Source: Amycolatopsis sp. NBC_01488
GTDB taxonomy: Bacteria > Actinomycetota > Actinomycetes > Mycobacteriales > Pseudonocardiaceae
Reading direction: 5' to 3'
DNA length: 64,000 bases
NCBI RefSeq assembly: GCF_036227105.1
Contig: NZ_CP109434.1
Span: 9,024,501-9,088,500 of the forward strand
The notes under the pieces were generated by a model. It searched no databases and was not told the origin of the DNA. It worked only from the letters and a program-made list of their open reading frames with translations. Below are positions 24,140 to 32,078 of this stretch, one piece after another (the stretch's first letter is position 1; every line of letters begins with the position of its first letter). A program made the translations under genes and the position numbers.

Positions 24140-25171
24140 ATGTCAGTCCAGACTCTCGAACGCGAGTCGCGCGGGATTCGCGAGCGCATCCCGGCTCAGG
24201 TGTCCGAGGAGCCGGCCGTGAGCGTGGGGGCGCTCACCGACGCAGACCTCGACGCCCAGAGCCCCGCCGCCGACCTCGTGCGTGTCTACCTCAACGGCAT
24301 CGGCAAGACGGCGCTGCTGTCCGCGGCCGACGAGGTCGAGCTCGCCAAGCGCATCGAAGCCGGCGTCTTCGCCCAGCACATGCTGGACACCGGGGAGAAC
24401 CTCACCCCGAAGCGCCGCAAGGAGCTGTCCGCGCTGGTCCGCGACGGGCACGTGGCCAAGAACCACCTGCTGGAGGCCAACCTCCGCCTGGTGGTCTCGC
24501 TGGCCAAGCGCTACACCGGCCGGGGGATGCCGCTGCTCGACCTGATCCAGGAGGGGAACCTGGGCCTGATCCGCGCGGTGGAGAAGTTCGACTACTCCAA
24601 GGGGTTCAAGTTCTCGACCTACGCGACCTGGTGGATCCGCCAGGCCATCACCCGGGGGATGGCCGACCAGGGGCGCACCATCCGGCTCCCGGTCCACCTG
24701 GTGGAACAGGTCAACAAGCTGGCCCGCATCAAGCGCGACCTGCACCAGCAGCTGGGGCGCGACGCGACGCACGAGGAGCTGGCGGCCGAGTCCGGCATCC
24801 CGGCCCACAAGATCTCGGACCTGCTCGACCACTCGCGTGACCCGGTGAGCCTGGACATGCCGGTCGGCGCCGAGGAGGACGCCCCGCTGGGCGACTTCAT
24901 CGAGGACTCCGAGGCGACCGACGCCGAGAGCGCCGTGATCTCCGGCCTGCTGCAGGACGACCTGCGCCGTGTCCTGGCGACGTTGGACGACCGCGAGCAG
25001 CACGTCATCCGCCTGCGCTACGGCCTCGACGACGGCCAGCCGCGCACGCTCGACCAGATCGGCAAGCACTTCGGGCTGTCCCGCGAGCGCGTCCGCCAGA
25101 TCGAGCGCGAGGTCATGTCGAAGCTGCGTCAGGGCGAGCGCGCGGACCGGCTCCGCGCCTACGCCAGCTGA
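24140..25171 (+). CDS. sigB: RNA polymerase sigma factor SigB (group 2 sigma-70)
   Basis: A 343-residue primary-like sigma factor lacking the long N-terminal region 1.1 of SigA, so the non-essential group 2 type. Region 1.2 is LVRVYLNGIGKTALLSA near residue 48. Region 2 carries AKRYTGRGMPLLDLIQEGN and KFSTYATWWIRQAITR (residues 120-175, -10 recognition). Region 3 begins near LPVHLVEQVNKL, and region 4 ends GLSRERVRQIEREVMSKLR (helix-turn-helix, -35 recognition). Sequence is close to mycobacterial SigB. GGAGG lies 4 bases before the ATG. Expression is likely stress-responsive through the GGGAAC-N18-GTTG element. A strong hairpin follows the stop. No ideR/dtxR gene follows, unlike in mycobacteria. 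Confidence 0.92.
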   Translation: MSVQTLERESRGIRERIPAQVSEEPAVSVGALTDADLDAQSPAADLVRVYLNGIGKTALLSAADEVELAKRIEAGVFAQHMLDTGENLTPKRRKELSALVRDGHVAKNHLLEANLRLVVSLAKRYTGRGMPLLDLIQEGNLGLIRAVEKFDYSKGFKFSTYATWWIRQAITRGMADQGRTIRLPVHLVEQVNKLARIKRDLHQQLGRDATHEELAAESGIPAHKISDLLDHSRDPVSLDMPVGAEEDAPLGDFIEDSEATDAESAVISGLLQDDLRRVLATLDDREQHVIRLRYGLDDGQPRTLDQIGKHFGLSRERVRQIEREVMSKLRQGERADRLRAYAS

Positions 25172-25182
25172 TCCACCTCCGG

Positions 25183-25224
25183 AGCGGGGCGGGTGCGCAC
25201 ACCGTGCGTGCCCGCCCCGCTTTC
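25183..25224 (+). terminator. Terminator after sigB
   Basis: AGCGGGGCGGG (25183-25193) pairs with CCCGCCCCGCT (25211-25221), the loop region containing a further GCGCAC/GTGCGT pairing, followed by TTC. It begins 12 bases after the sigB stop. Confidence 0.8.
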
Positions 25225-25431
25225 GTGTCCGCGTCCGCAAGCCGGTGACCAGGCGTTCGGCCGGGCCGGAAAATTCTTCACGAAAGCCGGGTTTCGTCGC
25301 GCACGAGCGTGGGTAGCAACCCTGCGCCAGCACCCGTTCGGCAGCGTTGACTTATGACCTGCGTCACGACAGCCTCGAAGTGCCGGCGCAGGCCTCGCGA
25401 CCGGATGTGCACGCATCCGGGAGCTTTCCCC

Positions 25432-25467
25432 GGGAGGTCGGGTCCGTCGGGGTGGACCCGGCCTCCC
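25432..25467. other. Orphan 14-bp hairpin upstream of fumarase gene
   Basis: A 14-base-pair stem (25432-25445 with 25454-25467, one G-U pair) and 8-base loop lie 140 bases before the fumarase start, not directly after any gene. It could end a small RNA or a leader transcript; TTGACT at about 25347 is a possible -35 with no convincing -10. The rest of the gap 25225-25608 shows nothing else. Confidence 0.4.
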
Positions 25468-25608
25468 GACCAGCTTCGCCGAGCCACGGCCGGCCCAGGA
25501 TGCGCGTGGGGCGGGTGGGTCAATTCACAGTGATCGCATGCCTCTTCGGCGTGGCCGCTCCCGCTGCGTAGGGTGGACCGATCCCGGAGCTGGCAAAGGA
25601 GCCTGGCA

Positions 25609-27264
25609 GTGCCGTCCACCACCACGTTTCAGCACACCGAAGTCCTCCCCCTCGGCAAGGACACCACCACCGAGTACCGGCTGGTCACCGACGAGGGCGT
25701 CGAAACCGTCGAAGCCGCCGGGCGGACGTTCCTGAAGATCGATCCCGCGGCGCTGACCACCCTCGCGCGCACCGCCATCACCGACATCCAGCACCTGTTG
25801 CGCACGTCACACCTGCGGCAGCTGCGGGCCATCGTCGACGACCCCGAGGCCTCCGGCAACGACCGGTTCGTCGCGATGGACCTGCTGCGCAACGCCGCGA
25901 TCTCCGCCGGGGGCGTCCTGCCCATGTGCCAGGACACCGGGACCGCCATCGTCATCGGCAAGCGCGGCGAAGGCGTGCTCACCGGCGGAGACGACGAGCG
26001 CGCCCTCTCGCAGGGGATCTTCGACGCCTACCAGCAGCTGAACCTGCGGTACTCGCAGATGGCGCCGGTGAACTTCTGGGACGAGCGCAACACCGGGACC
26101 AACCTGCCCGCCCAGATCGAGCTGTACCACAAGGAGGGCGACCCCTCCTACGAGTTCCTCTTCATGGCCAAGGGCGGCGGCAGCGCCAACAAGACGTTCC
26201 TCTACCAGGAGACCAAGGCCGTCCTGAACCCGAAGCGGCTCGCGCGCTTCCTCGACGAGAAGCTGCGCAGCCTCGGCACCGCGGCCTGCCCGCCCTACCA
26301 CCTCGCGATCGTCGTCGGCGGGATGTCCGCCGAGTTCAACTTGAAGGTCGCGAAGCTCGCTTCGGCACGCTATCTCGACAACTTGCCGACCGAGGGTTCC
26401 GAGCTGGGGCACGCCTTCCGCGACCGGGACCTCGAGCAGCAGGTCCTCGAGATGACCCGGCAGTTCGGCATCGGCGCGCAGTTCGGCGGCAAGTACTTCT
26501 GCCACGACGTCCGCGTCATCCGGCTCCCCCGCCACGGCGCGAGCTGCCCGGTCGGCGTCGCCGTTTCCTGCTCCGCCGACCGCCAAGCCAAGGCGAAGAT
26601 CACCGCCGACGGCGTCTTCATCGAACAGCTCGAGCGCGACCCGGCCCGCTTCCTCCCCGACGTCACCGAGGAAGACCTCTCCGACGACGTCGTCACCGTC
26701 GACCTCAACCGGCCGATGGCCGAGATCCGGGCCCAGCTCTCGCAACTGCCGGTCAAGACGCGCCTTTCGCTCACCGGGCCGCTCGTCGTCGCGCGCGACA
26801 TCGCGCACGCGAAGATCGCCGAGCGCCTCGACGCCGGCGAGGAAATGCCGGACTACCTGAAGAACCACCCCGTCTACTACGCCGGTCCGGCCAAGACGCC
26901 CGAGGGCTACGCGTCCGGCTCGTTCGGGCCCACCACGGCCGGGCGGATGGACTCCTACGTCGAGCAGTTCCAGGCCGCCGACGGCTCACTCGTCATGCTG
27001 GCCAAGGGAAACCGCTCGAAGCAGGTGACCAGCGCGTGCCAGGCGCACGGCGGGTTCTACCTCGGCTCGATCGGCGGCCCGGCCGCCCGGCTCGCGCAGG
27101 ACTGCATCAAGAAGGTCGACGTCCTCGAGTACGCGGAGCTCGGCATGGAGGCCGTCTGGAAGATCGAGGTCGAGGACTTCCCGGCGTTCATCGTCATCGA
27201 CGACAAGGGCAACGACTTCTTCGCCAGCACCGGCGATCCGGTGCTGCAGATCAGCTTCCGGTAA
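25609..27264 (+). CDS. fum: Class I fumarate hydratase (iron-sulfur)
   Basis: A 551-residue single-chain class I fumarase, catalysing fumarate to L-malate in the TCA cycle with a [4Fe-4S] cluster. The N-terminal half (about 40-330) carries AGGVLPMCQDTGTAIVIGKR, whose Cys is a cluster ligand. The C-terminal domain has LTGPLVVARDIAHAKIAERL and TAGRMDSYVEQF near 440. CPVGVAVSCSADRQAK also contributes. Length agrees with fused E. coli FumA/FumB rather than the two-subunit form. The GTG at 25609 has AAAGGAG eight bases upstream; the longer frame to 25573 is not supported. Monocistronic, ending in a hairpin shared with the convergent neighbour. Confidence 0.93.
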   Translation: MPSTTTFQHTEVLPLGKDTTTEYRLVTDEGVETVEAAGRTFLKIDPAALTTLARTAITDIQHLLRTSHLRQLRAIVDDPEASGNDRFVAMDLLRNAAISAGGVLPMCQDTGTAIVIGKRGEGVLTGGDDERALSQGIFDAYQQLNLRYSQMAPVNFWDERNTGTNLPAQIELYHKEGDPSYEFLFMAKGGGSANKTFLYQETKAVLNPKRLARFLDEKLRSLGTAACPPYHLAIVVGGMSAEFNLKVAKLASARYLDNLPTEGSELGHAFRDRDLEQQVLEMTRQFGIGAQFGGKYFCHDVRVIRLPRHGASCPVGVAVSCSADRQAKAKITADGVFIEQLERDPARFLPDVTEEDLSDDVVTVDLNRPMAEIRAQLSQLPVKTRLSLTGPLVVARDIAHAKIAERLDAGEEMPDYLKNHPVYYAGPAKTPEGYASGSFGPTTAGRMDSYVEQFQAADGSLVMLAKGNRSKQVTSACQAHGGFYLGSIGGPAARLAQDCIKKVDVLEYAELGMEAVWKIEVEDFPAFIVIDDKGNDFFASTGDPVLQISFR

Positions 27265-27270
27265 AACCGG

Positions 27271-27312
27271 GGAAGGGGACACCGGCCCGCCGCCGATGTC
27301 CCCCTCCTTCCC
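27271..27312. terminator. Bidirectional hairpin between convergent genes
   Basis: GGGGACA (27275-27281) pairs with TGTCCCC (27297-27303), extended outward by GGAA/TTCC, with a 15-base loop. It occupies the 55-base space between the fumarase stop and the stop of the RlpA-like gene. Confidence 0.65.
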
Positions 27313-27319
27313 TGCTCCC

Positions 27320-27997
27320 TCAGCCGACGCGCTCGATCCGCGCGTGCCGGATGAGGAACTTTCCGGGCTCCCGAACCTGTTCGAAGGCCGCGTTGTTGAG
27401 CAGCGCGCAGCTGCCCGACACCGAGGTCACCTCGACCGTCGTGGACTTCGAGTTGTCCAGGTTGGTCACCTTCAGCTTCGTCCCCGCCGGGAACTGGTTG
27501 CTCGACGCGGCCGGCGCGCCGGCTTCGCCCGAGAGCGTCACCGTCGAACCGGCGCACACGACGTTGCCGGTCGCGCCGGTGGCCACTCCGGCCTGGTTCG
27601 GCTGCTGCTTCTGCGGCGCGGGCGCCTGCTGCGCCGGAGCCTGCGCGGCGGGAGCCTGCTGGGCCGGGGCCTGCGCGGCCTGGCCGTTGTTCGCGACGAC
27701 GTTCGCCGTGCAGCCCGCGACCTGCCGCCGCTGCTGGATCAGGTCGACCACCGCCTGCCGGTTGGCGATCCGCGCGGCCGACTGCGCGTCCGGGTTCGCC
27801 TGCTGGCCCGCGATGAAGTTCAGGTTGTTCTGCAGTGCGGTGTCGAGCCCGCCGCAGTTCTCCTTGGGCGCTTCGGCCGCGTTGCCCGCGGGACTGCTCA
27901 GCGCGATGGCCGTCGCGGTGATGCCGGAAACACCCAGCAACGCGGCCAGGCCGACGGTCGCCTGCTTGCGGTGCCGACCACTGCTCAAGCGGGGCAT
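27320..27997 (-). CDS. Secreted RlpA-like/DPBB-type protein
   Basis: A 225-residue exported protein. A signal peptide or anchor (TVGLAALLGVSGITATAIAL, residues 17-36) leads to a short helical region with two cysteines. A Gln/Ala/Pro linker (repeated AQQAPA) comes next. The C-terminal domain of about 85 residues contains FPAGTKLKVTNLDNSKSTTV, which strongly resembles the TLPFGT-VRVTNLDNGRSV segment of RlpA double-psi beta-barrels. The catalytic Asp and His of lytic RlpA are not evident, so binding rather than cleavage of peptidoglycan is more likely. AAAGGAGG six bases upstream fixes the ATG at 27997; an upstream ATG at 28030 is discounted. Confidence 0.7.
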   Translation of the reverse strand: MPRLSSGRHRKQATVGLAALLGVSGITATAIALSSPAGNAAEAPKENCGGLDTALQNNLNFIAGQQANPDAQSAARIANRQAVVDLIQQRRQVAGCTANVVANNGQAAQAPAQQAPAAQAPAQQAPAPQKQQPNQAGVATGATGNVVCAGSTVTLSGEAGAPAASSNQFPAGTKLKVTNLDNSKSTTVEVTSVSGSCALLNNAAFEQVREPGKFLIRHARIERVG

Positions 27998-28149
27998 CTG
28001 CCCCTCCTTTCTGATCACCACCTCACTCATGGATACGGCTCGGTAACAGCGGCGGTTCACCGGAATTCACCCGAGTTTCGACGACTTCGACGGCAACTGG
28101 TCCGGACCACTCGCGGTCCGGCAGGCGTGCACCAGCGGCTGGGCGGCCG

Positions 28150-29553
28150 TCAGGCCACCGGGGCGTCGTCGTGGTCCGGACCACCCGCCCGCGCGGCGGT
28201 CGCCAGGGCCCAGCGGCCCGTCGTCACCAGCCCCAGCAGGAACACCAGCACGCCGCAGCCCGCGACGATCGCCCACACCGGCCGGCCCGTGCCCGGCGGG
28301 GTCCCCGCGCTCCCCGCCACGACCGCGCCGATCACCGCCACGCCCAGTGACGTCCCCACCTGGCGGCTCGTCGACGCGACCGCCGCCGCGAGGCCGGCCT
28401 GCTCGCGCGGCATCCCGGACACCGCCGCGTTCGTGATCGGCGCGTTGAGCAGGCCGTAGCCGACGCCGAAGCACACGTAGCCCACCACCAGCAGCGAAAT
28501 GGGCGTGGCCGGGCCGATCCCGGCCAGCACGACGCCGGCCGCGGCGATCCCGGCGCCGGCGATCAGCAAGGGCAGCCGCGGGCCGCGCGTGCCGGTCAGC
28601 CGGCCCGACAGCGGTGCGCCCACCGCCGTCAGCAGCGCCATCGGCAGGGTCAGCAAACCCGCGTGCAGCACCGAAAAGCCGCGGGTCTCCTGCAGGTAGA
28701 GGGTGGTGAGGAACAGGAAGCCCGACAGCGCCGCGAACCCGGCGACCGCGGTGAGCGTCGCGCCGGAGAACGGCACGCTGCGGAAGAACCTCAGCTCCAG
28801 CAACGGGTCCCGCCGCCGGCGCTCGTACGGCAGCAGCACCGCCAGCGCCGCCGCGGCCACCCCGAAGCAGCCCACCACCACCGGCGCGCCCGAGCCCCGG
28901 CCTTCGATGATCCCGTACGTCAGCGACGCCAGCAGGACGATCACCAGCAGCTGCCCCACCGGGTCGAGGCGGCGCGGGCGCGGCGCGCGGGACTCCGGGA
29001 CGAACAGCGCCGTCAGCACGATCGCGGCGACGCCGACCGGGACGTTGATCCAGAAGATCGAGCGCCAGCCCGCCCAGGCGACGAGGACGCCGCCGAGCAC
29101 CGGACCCACCGCCAGGCTCAGCCCGTTGACCCCGGCCCAGACGCCGATCGCGCGGGCGCGGTCACGCGGATCGGTGAAGACGTTGGCGACGATGGACAGC
29201 GCGACCGGGTTGAGCATCGAGCCGCCGATCGCCTGCAGCGCGCGGAAAGCGACGAGCAGACCGATGTTCGGCGCGATCCCGCACAGCAGCGAGCCGAGGC
29301 TGAACAGCGCGAGCCCGGTCTGGAACGTCCGGCGCCGCCCGATCCGGTCCGCGGTGGAGCCGGCCAGCATGAGCAGGCTCGCCAGCACCAGCGTGTACGC
29401 GTCGATCGTCCACTGCAGACTGGACACCGACGCCCCGAACTCGTGGCGGATCGACGGCAGCGCGAGGTTCACGACCGTGTTGTCGAGCCCGACGATGAAC
29501 AGGCTCAGGCAGCAGATGGCCAGGACCAGCCGCCGCCGCACCGGCTGCGGCAC
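28150..29553 (-). CDS. MFS exporter, DHA2 (EmrB/QacA) family
   Basis: A 467-residue drug/proton antiporter with about 14 hydrophobic helices. Motif C-like GVNGLSLAVGPVLGGVLVAW near residue 125 and motif A-like AGSTADRIGRRRTFQTGLAL near 60 are present. The opening CLSLFIVGLDNTVVNLALPS is the DHA2 hallmark with the membrane-embedded Asp. The GTG at 29553 follows GGGGAG; a TTG four codons upstream is possible. The promoter region holds a TAATAT hexamer flanked by an inverted pair of TAGTTGYAC sites, so a TetR or MarR repressor probably controls it. No regulator gene is adjacent. Confidence 0.88.
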   Translation of the reverse strand: MPQPVRRRLVLAICCLSLFIVGLDNTVVNLALPSIRHEFGASVSSLQWTIDAYTLVLASLLMLAGSTADRIGRRRTFQTGLALFSLGSLLCGIAPNIGLLVAFRALQAIGGSMLNPVALSIVANVFTDPRDRARAIGVWAGVNGLSLAVGPVLGGVLVAWAGWRSIFWINVPVGVAAIVLTALFVPESRAPRPRRLDPVGQLLVIVLLASLTYGIIEGRGSGAPVVVGCFGVAAAALAVLLPYERRRRDPLLELRFFRSVPFSGATLTAVAGFAALSGFLFLTTLYLQETRGFSVLHAGLLTLPMALLTAVGAPLSGRLTGTRGPRLPLLIAGAGIAAAGVVLAGIGPATPISLLVVGYVCFGVGYGLLNAPITNAAVSGMPREQAGLAAAVASTSRQVGTSLGVAVIGAVVAGSAGTPPGTGRPVWAIVAGCGVLVFLLGLVTTGRWALATAARAGGPDHDDAPVA

Positions 29554-29566
29554 CGCACTCCCCAAC

Positions 29567-29601
29567 TAGTTGCACCGACAATATTAAGCACTGTACAACT
29601 A
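29567..29601. promoter_or_regulatory. Operator-like dyad around the MFS promoter
   Basis: TAGTTGCAC (29567-29575) and GTACAACTA (29593-29601) are inverted copies with 8 of 9 bases matching, 17 bases apart. On the minus strand TAATAT, a good -10 hexamer, lies between them. The left site is inside the longer perfect palindrome CAACTAGTTG (29563-29572). The AT-rich island stands out against its surroundings. Confidence 0.5.
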
Positions 29602-29618
29602 ACTGGGTGCAGCCCTGG

Positions 29619-30056
29619 TCAAGCGGGGAACAGCTCCCCGAGCCGGGCCAGGGTCTTCTCGATGCCCTCGGCGTTCTTGCGCGGGAACGGGCTGAGGCTG
29701 ATGGCGAGCGGGAACTTCGCCGTCGACCAGTCGAAGGTCTCGGTGACCTCGGTGCGGCCGTCGTCGAGGGGTTCGAGGCGCCAGCGCCAGCGGTGCCCGT
29801 TGAAGTGGCGCCAGGCGATCAGCCTGCCCTCTTCGAACTCGACGACGGTGTTGAGGATCTGGTACGACGCGCCCAGCTTCATGTCCATGCCGAACCGGGC
29901 GCCGAGCGCGAGCCGGTCCGGGCCGCCGGACCGGGCGGCCCGGACCGTGCCGGATCCGTCGATGAGCGGGTGCTGAGCCGGATCGGCCAGGAGCCCGAAG
30001 ATCTTCTCCGGGGTCGTGGCGACGATCGCGGTGCGTGAGACCTGGCGGCTTCCCAT
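29619..30056 (-). CDS. SRPBCC family protein
   Basis: A 145-residue START/Bet v1-like single-domain protein (polyketide cyclase/dehydrase group) that binds a hydrophobic ligand in a helix-grip cavity. Visible features are VSRTAIVATTPEKIFGLLAD at the start, EGRLIAWRHFNGHRWRWRLE in the middle and TEVTETFDWSTAKFP, ending with the long C-terminal helix NAEGIEKTLARLGELF. No catalytic residues can be assigned. It lies 65 bases upstream of the MFS gene on the same strand, but that gene has its own promoter-like sequence. ATG at 30056; GTG one codon earlier is possible. Confidence 0.8.
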   Translation of the reverse strand: MGSRQVSRTAIVATTPEKIFGLLADPAQHPLIDGSGTVRAARSGGPDRLALGARFGMDMKLGASYQILNTVVEFEEGRLIAWRHFNGHRWRWRLEPLDDGRTEVTETFDWSTAKFPLAISLSPFPRKNAEGIEKTLARLGELFPA

Positions 30057-30079
30057 CACCCGAGCCTAAAGCAGGGTGA

Positions 30080-30595
30080 TCACTTCGTCGGCGTGGTCCT
30101 CAGCACGACCGTGCGCTGGTCCAGCGGCGCGGCCAGCGCGACCGAGAGCACCGGGTACCGGATGTCCATGGTGCACATCTGGCCGGTCTGGGCCTTGGTC
30201 TCGCTCAGGTTGACCACGACGTGGTCGGCGGCCTGCTCGGTCGCCTCGCCGAGCGCGTGGCCGCAGCCGCCCTCCTGGGCGCGGATGTTGAGGATGGTGC
30301 CGCCGTTGGCCGTCCACACCTCGTGCGGGTAGCCCGCGGGCAGCGCCTTCGCGTCGATCTTGTTCGGCGGCACCGGGGTGCTGCCCTCGGGCACGGTCAG
30401 CCGGGGCTTGCCCGGCGGGTTGGCCGAGGGCGACGCCGGCAGCACCGACTCGCTCGGCGACGTCGAGACGCTGCCGGTCGGGGCCGCGGAGGTCCCCCCG
30501 GCGGCGGGCTGGCCGATGGGCACGTTCTGGCCGGCGCAGGCTGTCGCCATCAGCAGGATCGCGCCTGTCCCGGCCACCTTCGCTAAGTACCTCAT
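30080..30595 (-). CDS. Lipoprotein of unknown function (paralogue 1)
   Basis: A 171-residue predicted lipoprotein: signal MRYLAKVAGTGAILLMATAC (lipobox Cys at residue 20), then a Ser/Pro/Thr-rich linker to about 70, then a globular domain of about 100 residues. The domain has three cysteines (EGGCGHAL, GQMCTMDIR) and ends in VALAAPLDQRTVVLR. The same domain, with EGGC, GQMC and LAAPLGTRTVVLR in register, makes up the protein encoded at 30756-31244, so the two are tandem paralogues. No known family recognised. It is separated from the paralogue by a hairpin and a 20-base palindrome and probably has its own promoter. Confidence 0.75.
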   Translation of the reverse strand: MRYLAKVAGTGAILLMATACAGQNVPIGQPAAGGTSAAPTGSVSTSPSESVLPASPSANPPGKPRLTVPEGSTPVPPNKIDAKALPAGYPHEVWTANGGTILNIRAQEGGCGHALGEATEQAADHVVVNLSETKAQTGQMCTMDIRYPVLSVALAAPLDQRTVVLRTTPTK

Positions 30596-30656
30596 GTCCC
30601 GAAGACGGAACGGGCCCTGCATCGGGTTGCACGAAAGATCCGGTGCTTCCCGAGTG

Positions 30657-30676
30657 GCGCTTTCCCGGGAAAGCGC
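30657..30676. promoter_or_regulatory. Perfect 20-base palindrome
   Basis: GCGCTTTCCCGGGAAAGCGC reads identically on both strands. It is 61 bases upstream of the ATG of lipoprotein paralogue 1, so it may be an operator for that gene. No identical copy was noticed elsewhere in the window. Confidence 0.45.
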
Positions 30677-30700
30677 TCCTGAGAAGGGGCCGGACGTGGT

Positions 30701-30741
30701 CTGGGAGGGCGTCCCCGGGCATCCCGGAGCCGCCCTCCCAG
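30701..30741 (-). terminator. Hairpin after lipoprotein paralogue 2
   Basis: CTGGGAGGGCG (30701-30711) pairs perfectly with CGCCCTCCCAG (30731-30741). The loop contains a further CGGG/CCCG pairing. It lies 14 bases beyond the stop of the 30756-31244 gene and has no T-run. Confidence 0.6.
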
Positions 30742-30755
30742 CGTCGGAAGCGCCG

Positions 30756-31244
30756 TCAGCCCTGGCGGAGCACCACCGTGCGCGTCCCGAGCGGCGCGGC
30801 CAGGGCCAGCGGGACGCTGATCTCCTTGATGTAGTCCGGGCACATCTGCCCCTTCTTCGCCGCGGTGACGGCGACCAGCACGACCACCTGCTGCGGCGTC
30901 TGGTCACCGACGTGAGCGGAGACGCGGCGGCACCCGCCCTCCTCCGCCTGGAGGATCAGCGTCTTGCCGTCGGTGCTCCGGGTGAGGCTGCGGGGATAGC
31001 CCTCCGGCAGCCCGCGCGCGTCGACCTGGGACTCCGCGAGCACGTCGTCGCCCGGGGCGATGCCCTGTGTCGGGCGCCCGACCGTCTGCGACGGCGGCGG
31101 CGCGACCGACGGCGAACCCGGCACCGAGGACGAAACCGACGTCGTCTCCGGCCCGGTGCTGCTCCCGGCGGGGGCAGCAGTGTTGGCCGCCCCGCACGCC
31201 GTCAGCGTGAGGAGCAGCAGACCCGTACCCAGCAGTGTGCGCAT
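30756..31244 (-). CDS. Lipoprotein of unknown function (paralogue 2)
   Basis: A 162-residue predicted lipoprotein with signal MRTLLGTGLLLLTLTAC (lipobox LTAC, Cys 17), a Ser/Thr/Pro linker and a globular C-terminal domain. The domain includes LPEGYPRSLTRSTDGKTLIL, EEGGCRRV, QQVVVLVAVTAAKKGQMCP and LALAAPLGTRTVVLRQG. It is homologous over its whole domain to the downstream protein at 30080-30595. The ATG is 36 bases after the stop of the phosphonate-type permease gene on the same strand, so it may be read from that operon. Function unknown; a surface partner of the importer is one speculative option. Confidence 0.75.
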   Translation of the reverse strand: MRTLLGTGLLLLTLTACGAANTAAPAGSSTGPETTSVSSSVPGSPSVAPPPSQTVGRPTQGIAPGDDVLAESQVDARGLPEGYPRSLTRSTDGKTLILQAEEGGCRRVSAHVGDQTPQQVVVLVAVTAAKKGQMCPDYIKEISVPLALAAPLGTRTVVLRQG

Positions 31245-31280
31245 ACCTGCCAGACGGACCGGCCGCCGAAACGGTTGCAT

Positions 31281-32078
31281 CTAGCGATGGGCCGCCCGGC
31301 CGCGGACCAGGCCCAGCAGCACCACCCCGGCGAGGGTGACCCCGAGCAGCACGACCGTGGCCGCCGAGGCGAGGAACACCTGGCCCCGGTCGGTCAGCGC
31401 GAAGATGCTCGCCGGGAGCGTGCGCCAGTCCGGCGGGTACAGCATCATCGTCGCGCCCAGCTCACCCATCGACATCGCCAGCGCGAGGCTCGCCGACGCC
31501 GTCATCGCCGGGAGCAGCACCGGGACGCGCACCCGCAGCACCACCCGCGCGGGGGACGCTCCCAGCGACGCCGCCGCCTGCGCGAGCAGCGGGTCGACGC
31601 GGGCCAGCGCGGCCGAGACCGTGCTGTAGGCGAACGGCAGCAGGATCAGCAGGTGCCCGAGCAGCACGATCCAGCGCGTCCCGTTGAACGCCAGCGGCGG
31701 CCGGCTGAACGCCACCAGCAGCGCCAGTCCCAGCACCACCGACGGCACCGCGATCGGCAGGTGGAACAGCGTGTCGGCGACCTGCCGAACCCGCTTCGGC
31801 GCGGCCTCGGCCGCCAGCGCGGCCCACGTGCCGAGCAGCACCGCCGCGGCGCCCGCGAGCACGCCCGTCTGGATGCTCACCGACAGGCTGGCGAACGTCT
31901 CTCCGGACAGCGCGTCGGCGTAGTGCCCGAGGGTCGGTCCGCCCGGCAGCACGCCCGTCCAGTGCCCGGCGAACGACGCGAGCACGATCATCACCAGCGG
32001 CGCCGCCACGACCACGGCGAACACCACGCCGAACACCAGCCACAGCAGCACCTTGCTACGCCGCGTCCACAGCAGCAC
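31281..32078 (-). CDS. phnV: ABC permease, 2-aminoethylphosphonate type (PhnV-like)
   Basis: A 265-residue binding-protein-dependent permease with six hydrophobic helices. The cytoplasmic coupling loop reads LLAQAAASLGASPARVVLRV (EAA-type) near residue 165. It pairs with the preceding permease to form the channel; the two genes overlap by 23 bases. This layout (binding protein, ATPase, two permeases) next to a phosphonatase-like hydrolase is the PhnSTUV arrangement known from Salmonella for 2-aminoethylphosphonate. Assignment as PhnV rests on that context plus resemblance to iron/spermidine-type permeases. GTG start; last gene of the tightly overlapped run. Confidence 0.8.
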   Translation of the reverse strand: MLLWTRRSKVLLWLVFGVVFAVVVAAPLVMIVLASFAGHWTGVLPGGPTLGHYADALSGETFASLSVSIQTGVLAGAAAVLLGTWAALAAEAAPKRVRQVADTLFHLPIAVPSVVLGLALLVAFSRPPLAFNGTRWIVLLGHLLILLPFAYSTVSAALARVDPLLAQAAASLGASPARVVLRVRVPVLLPAMTASASLALAMSMGELGATMMLYPPDWRTLPASIFALTDRGQVFLASAATVVLLGVTLAGVVLLGLVRGRAAHR

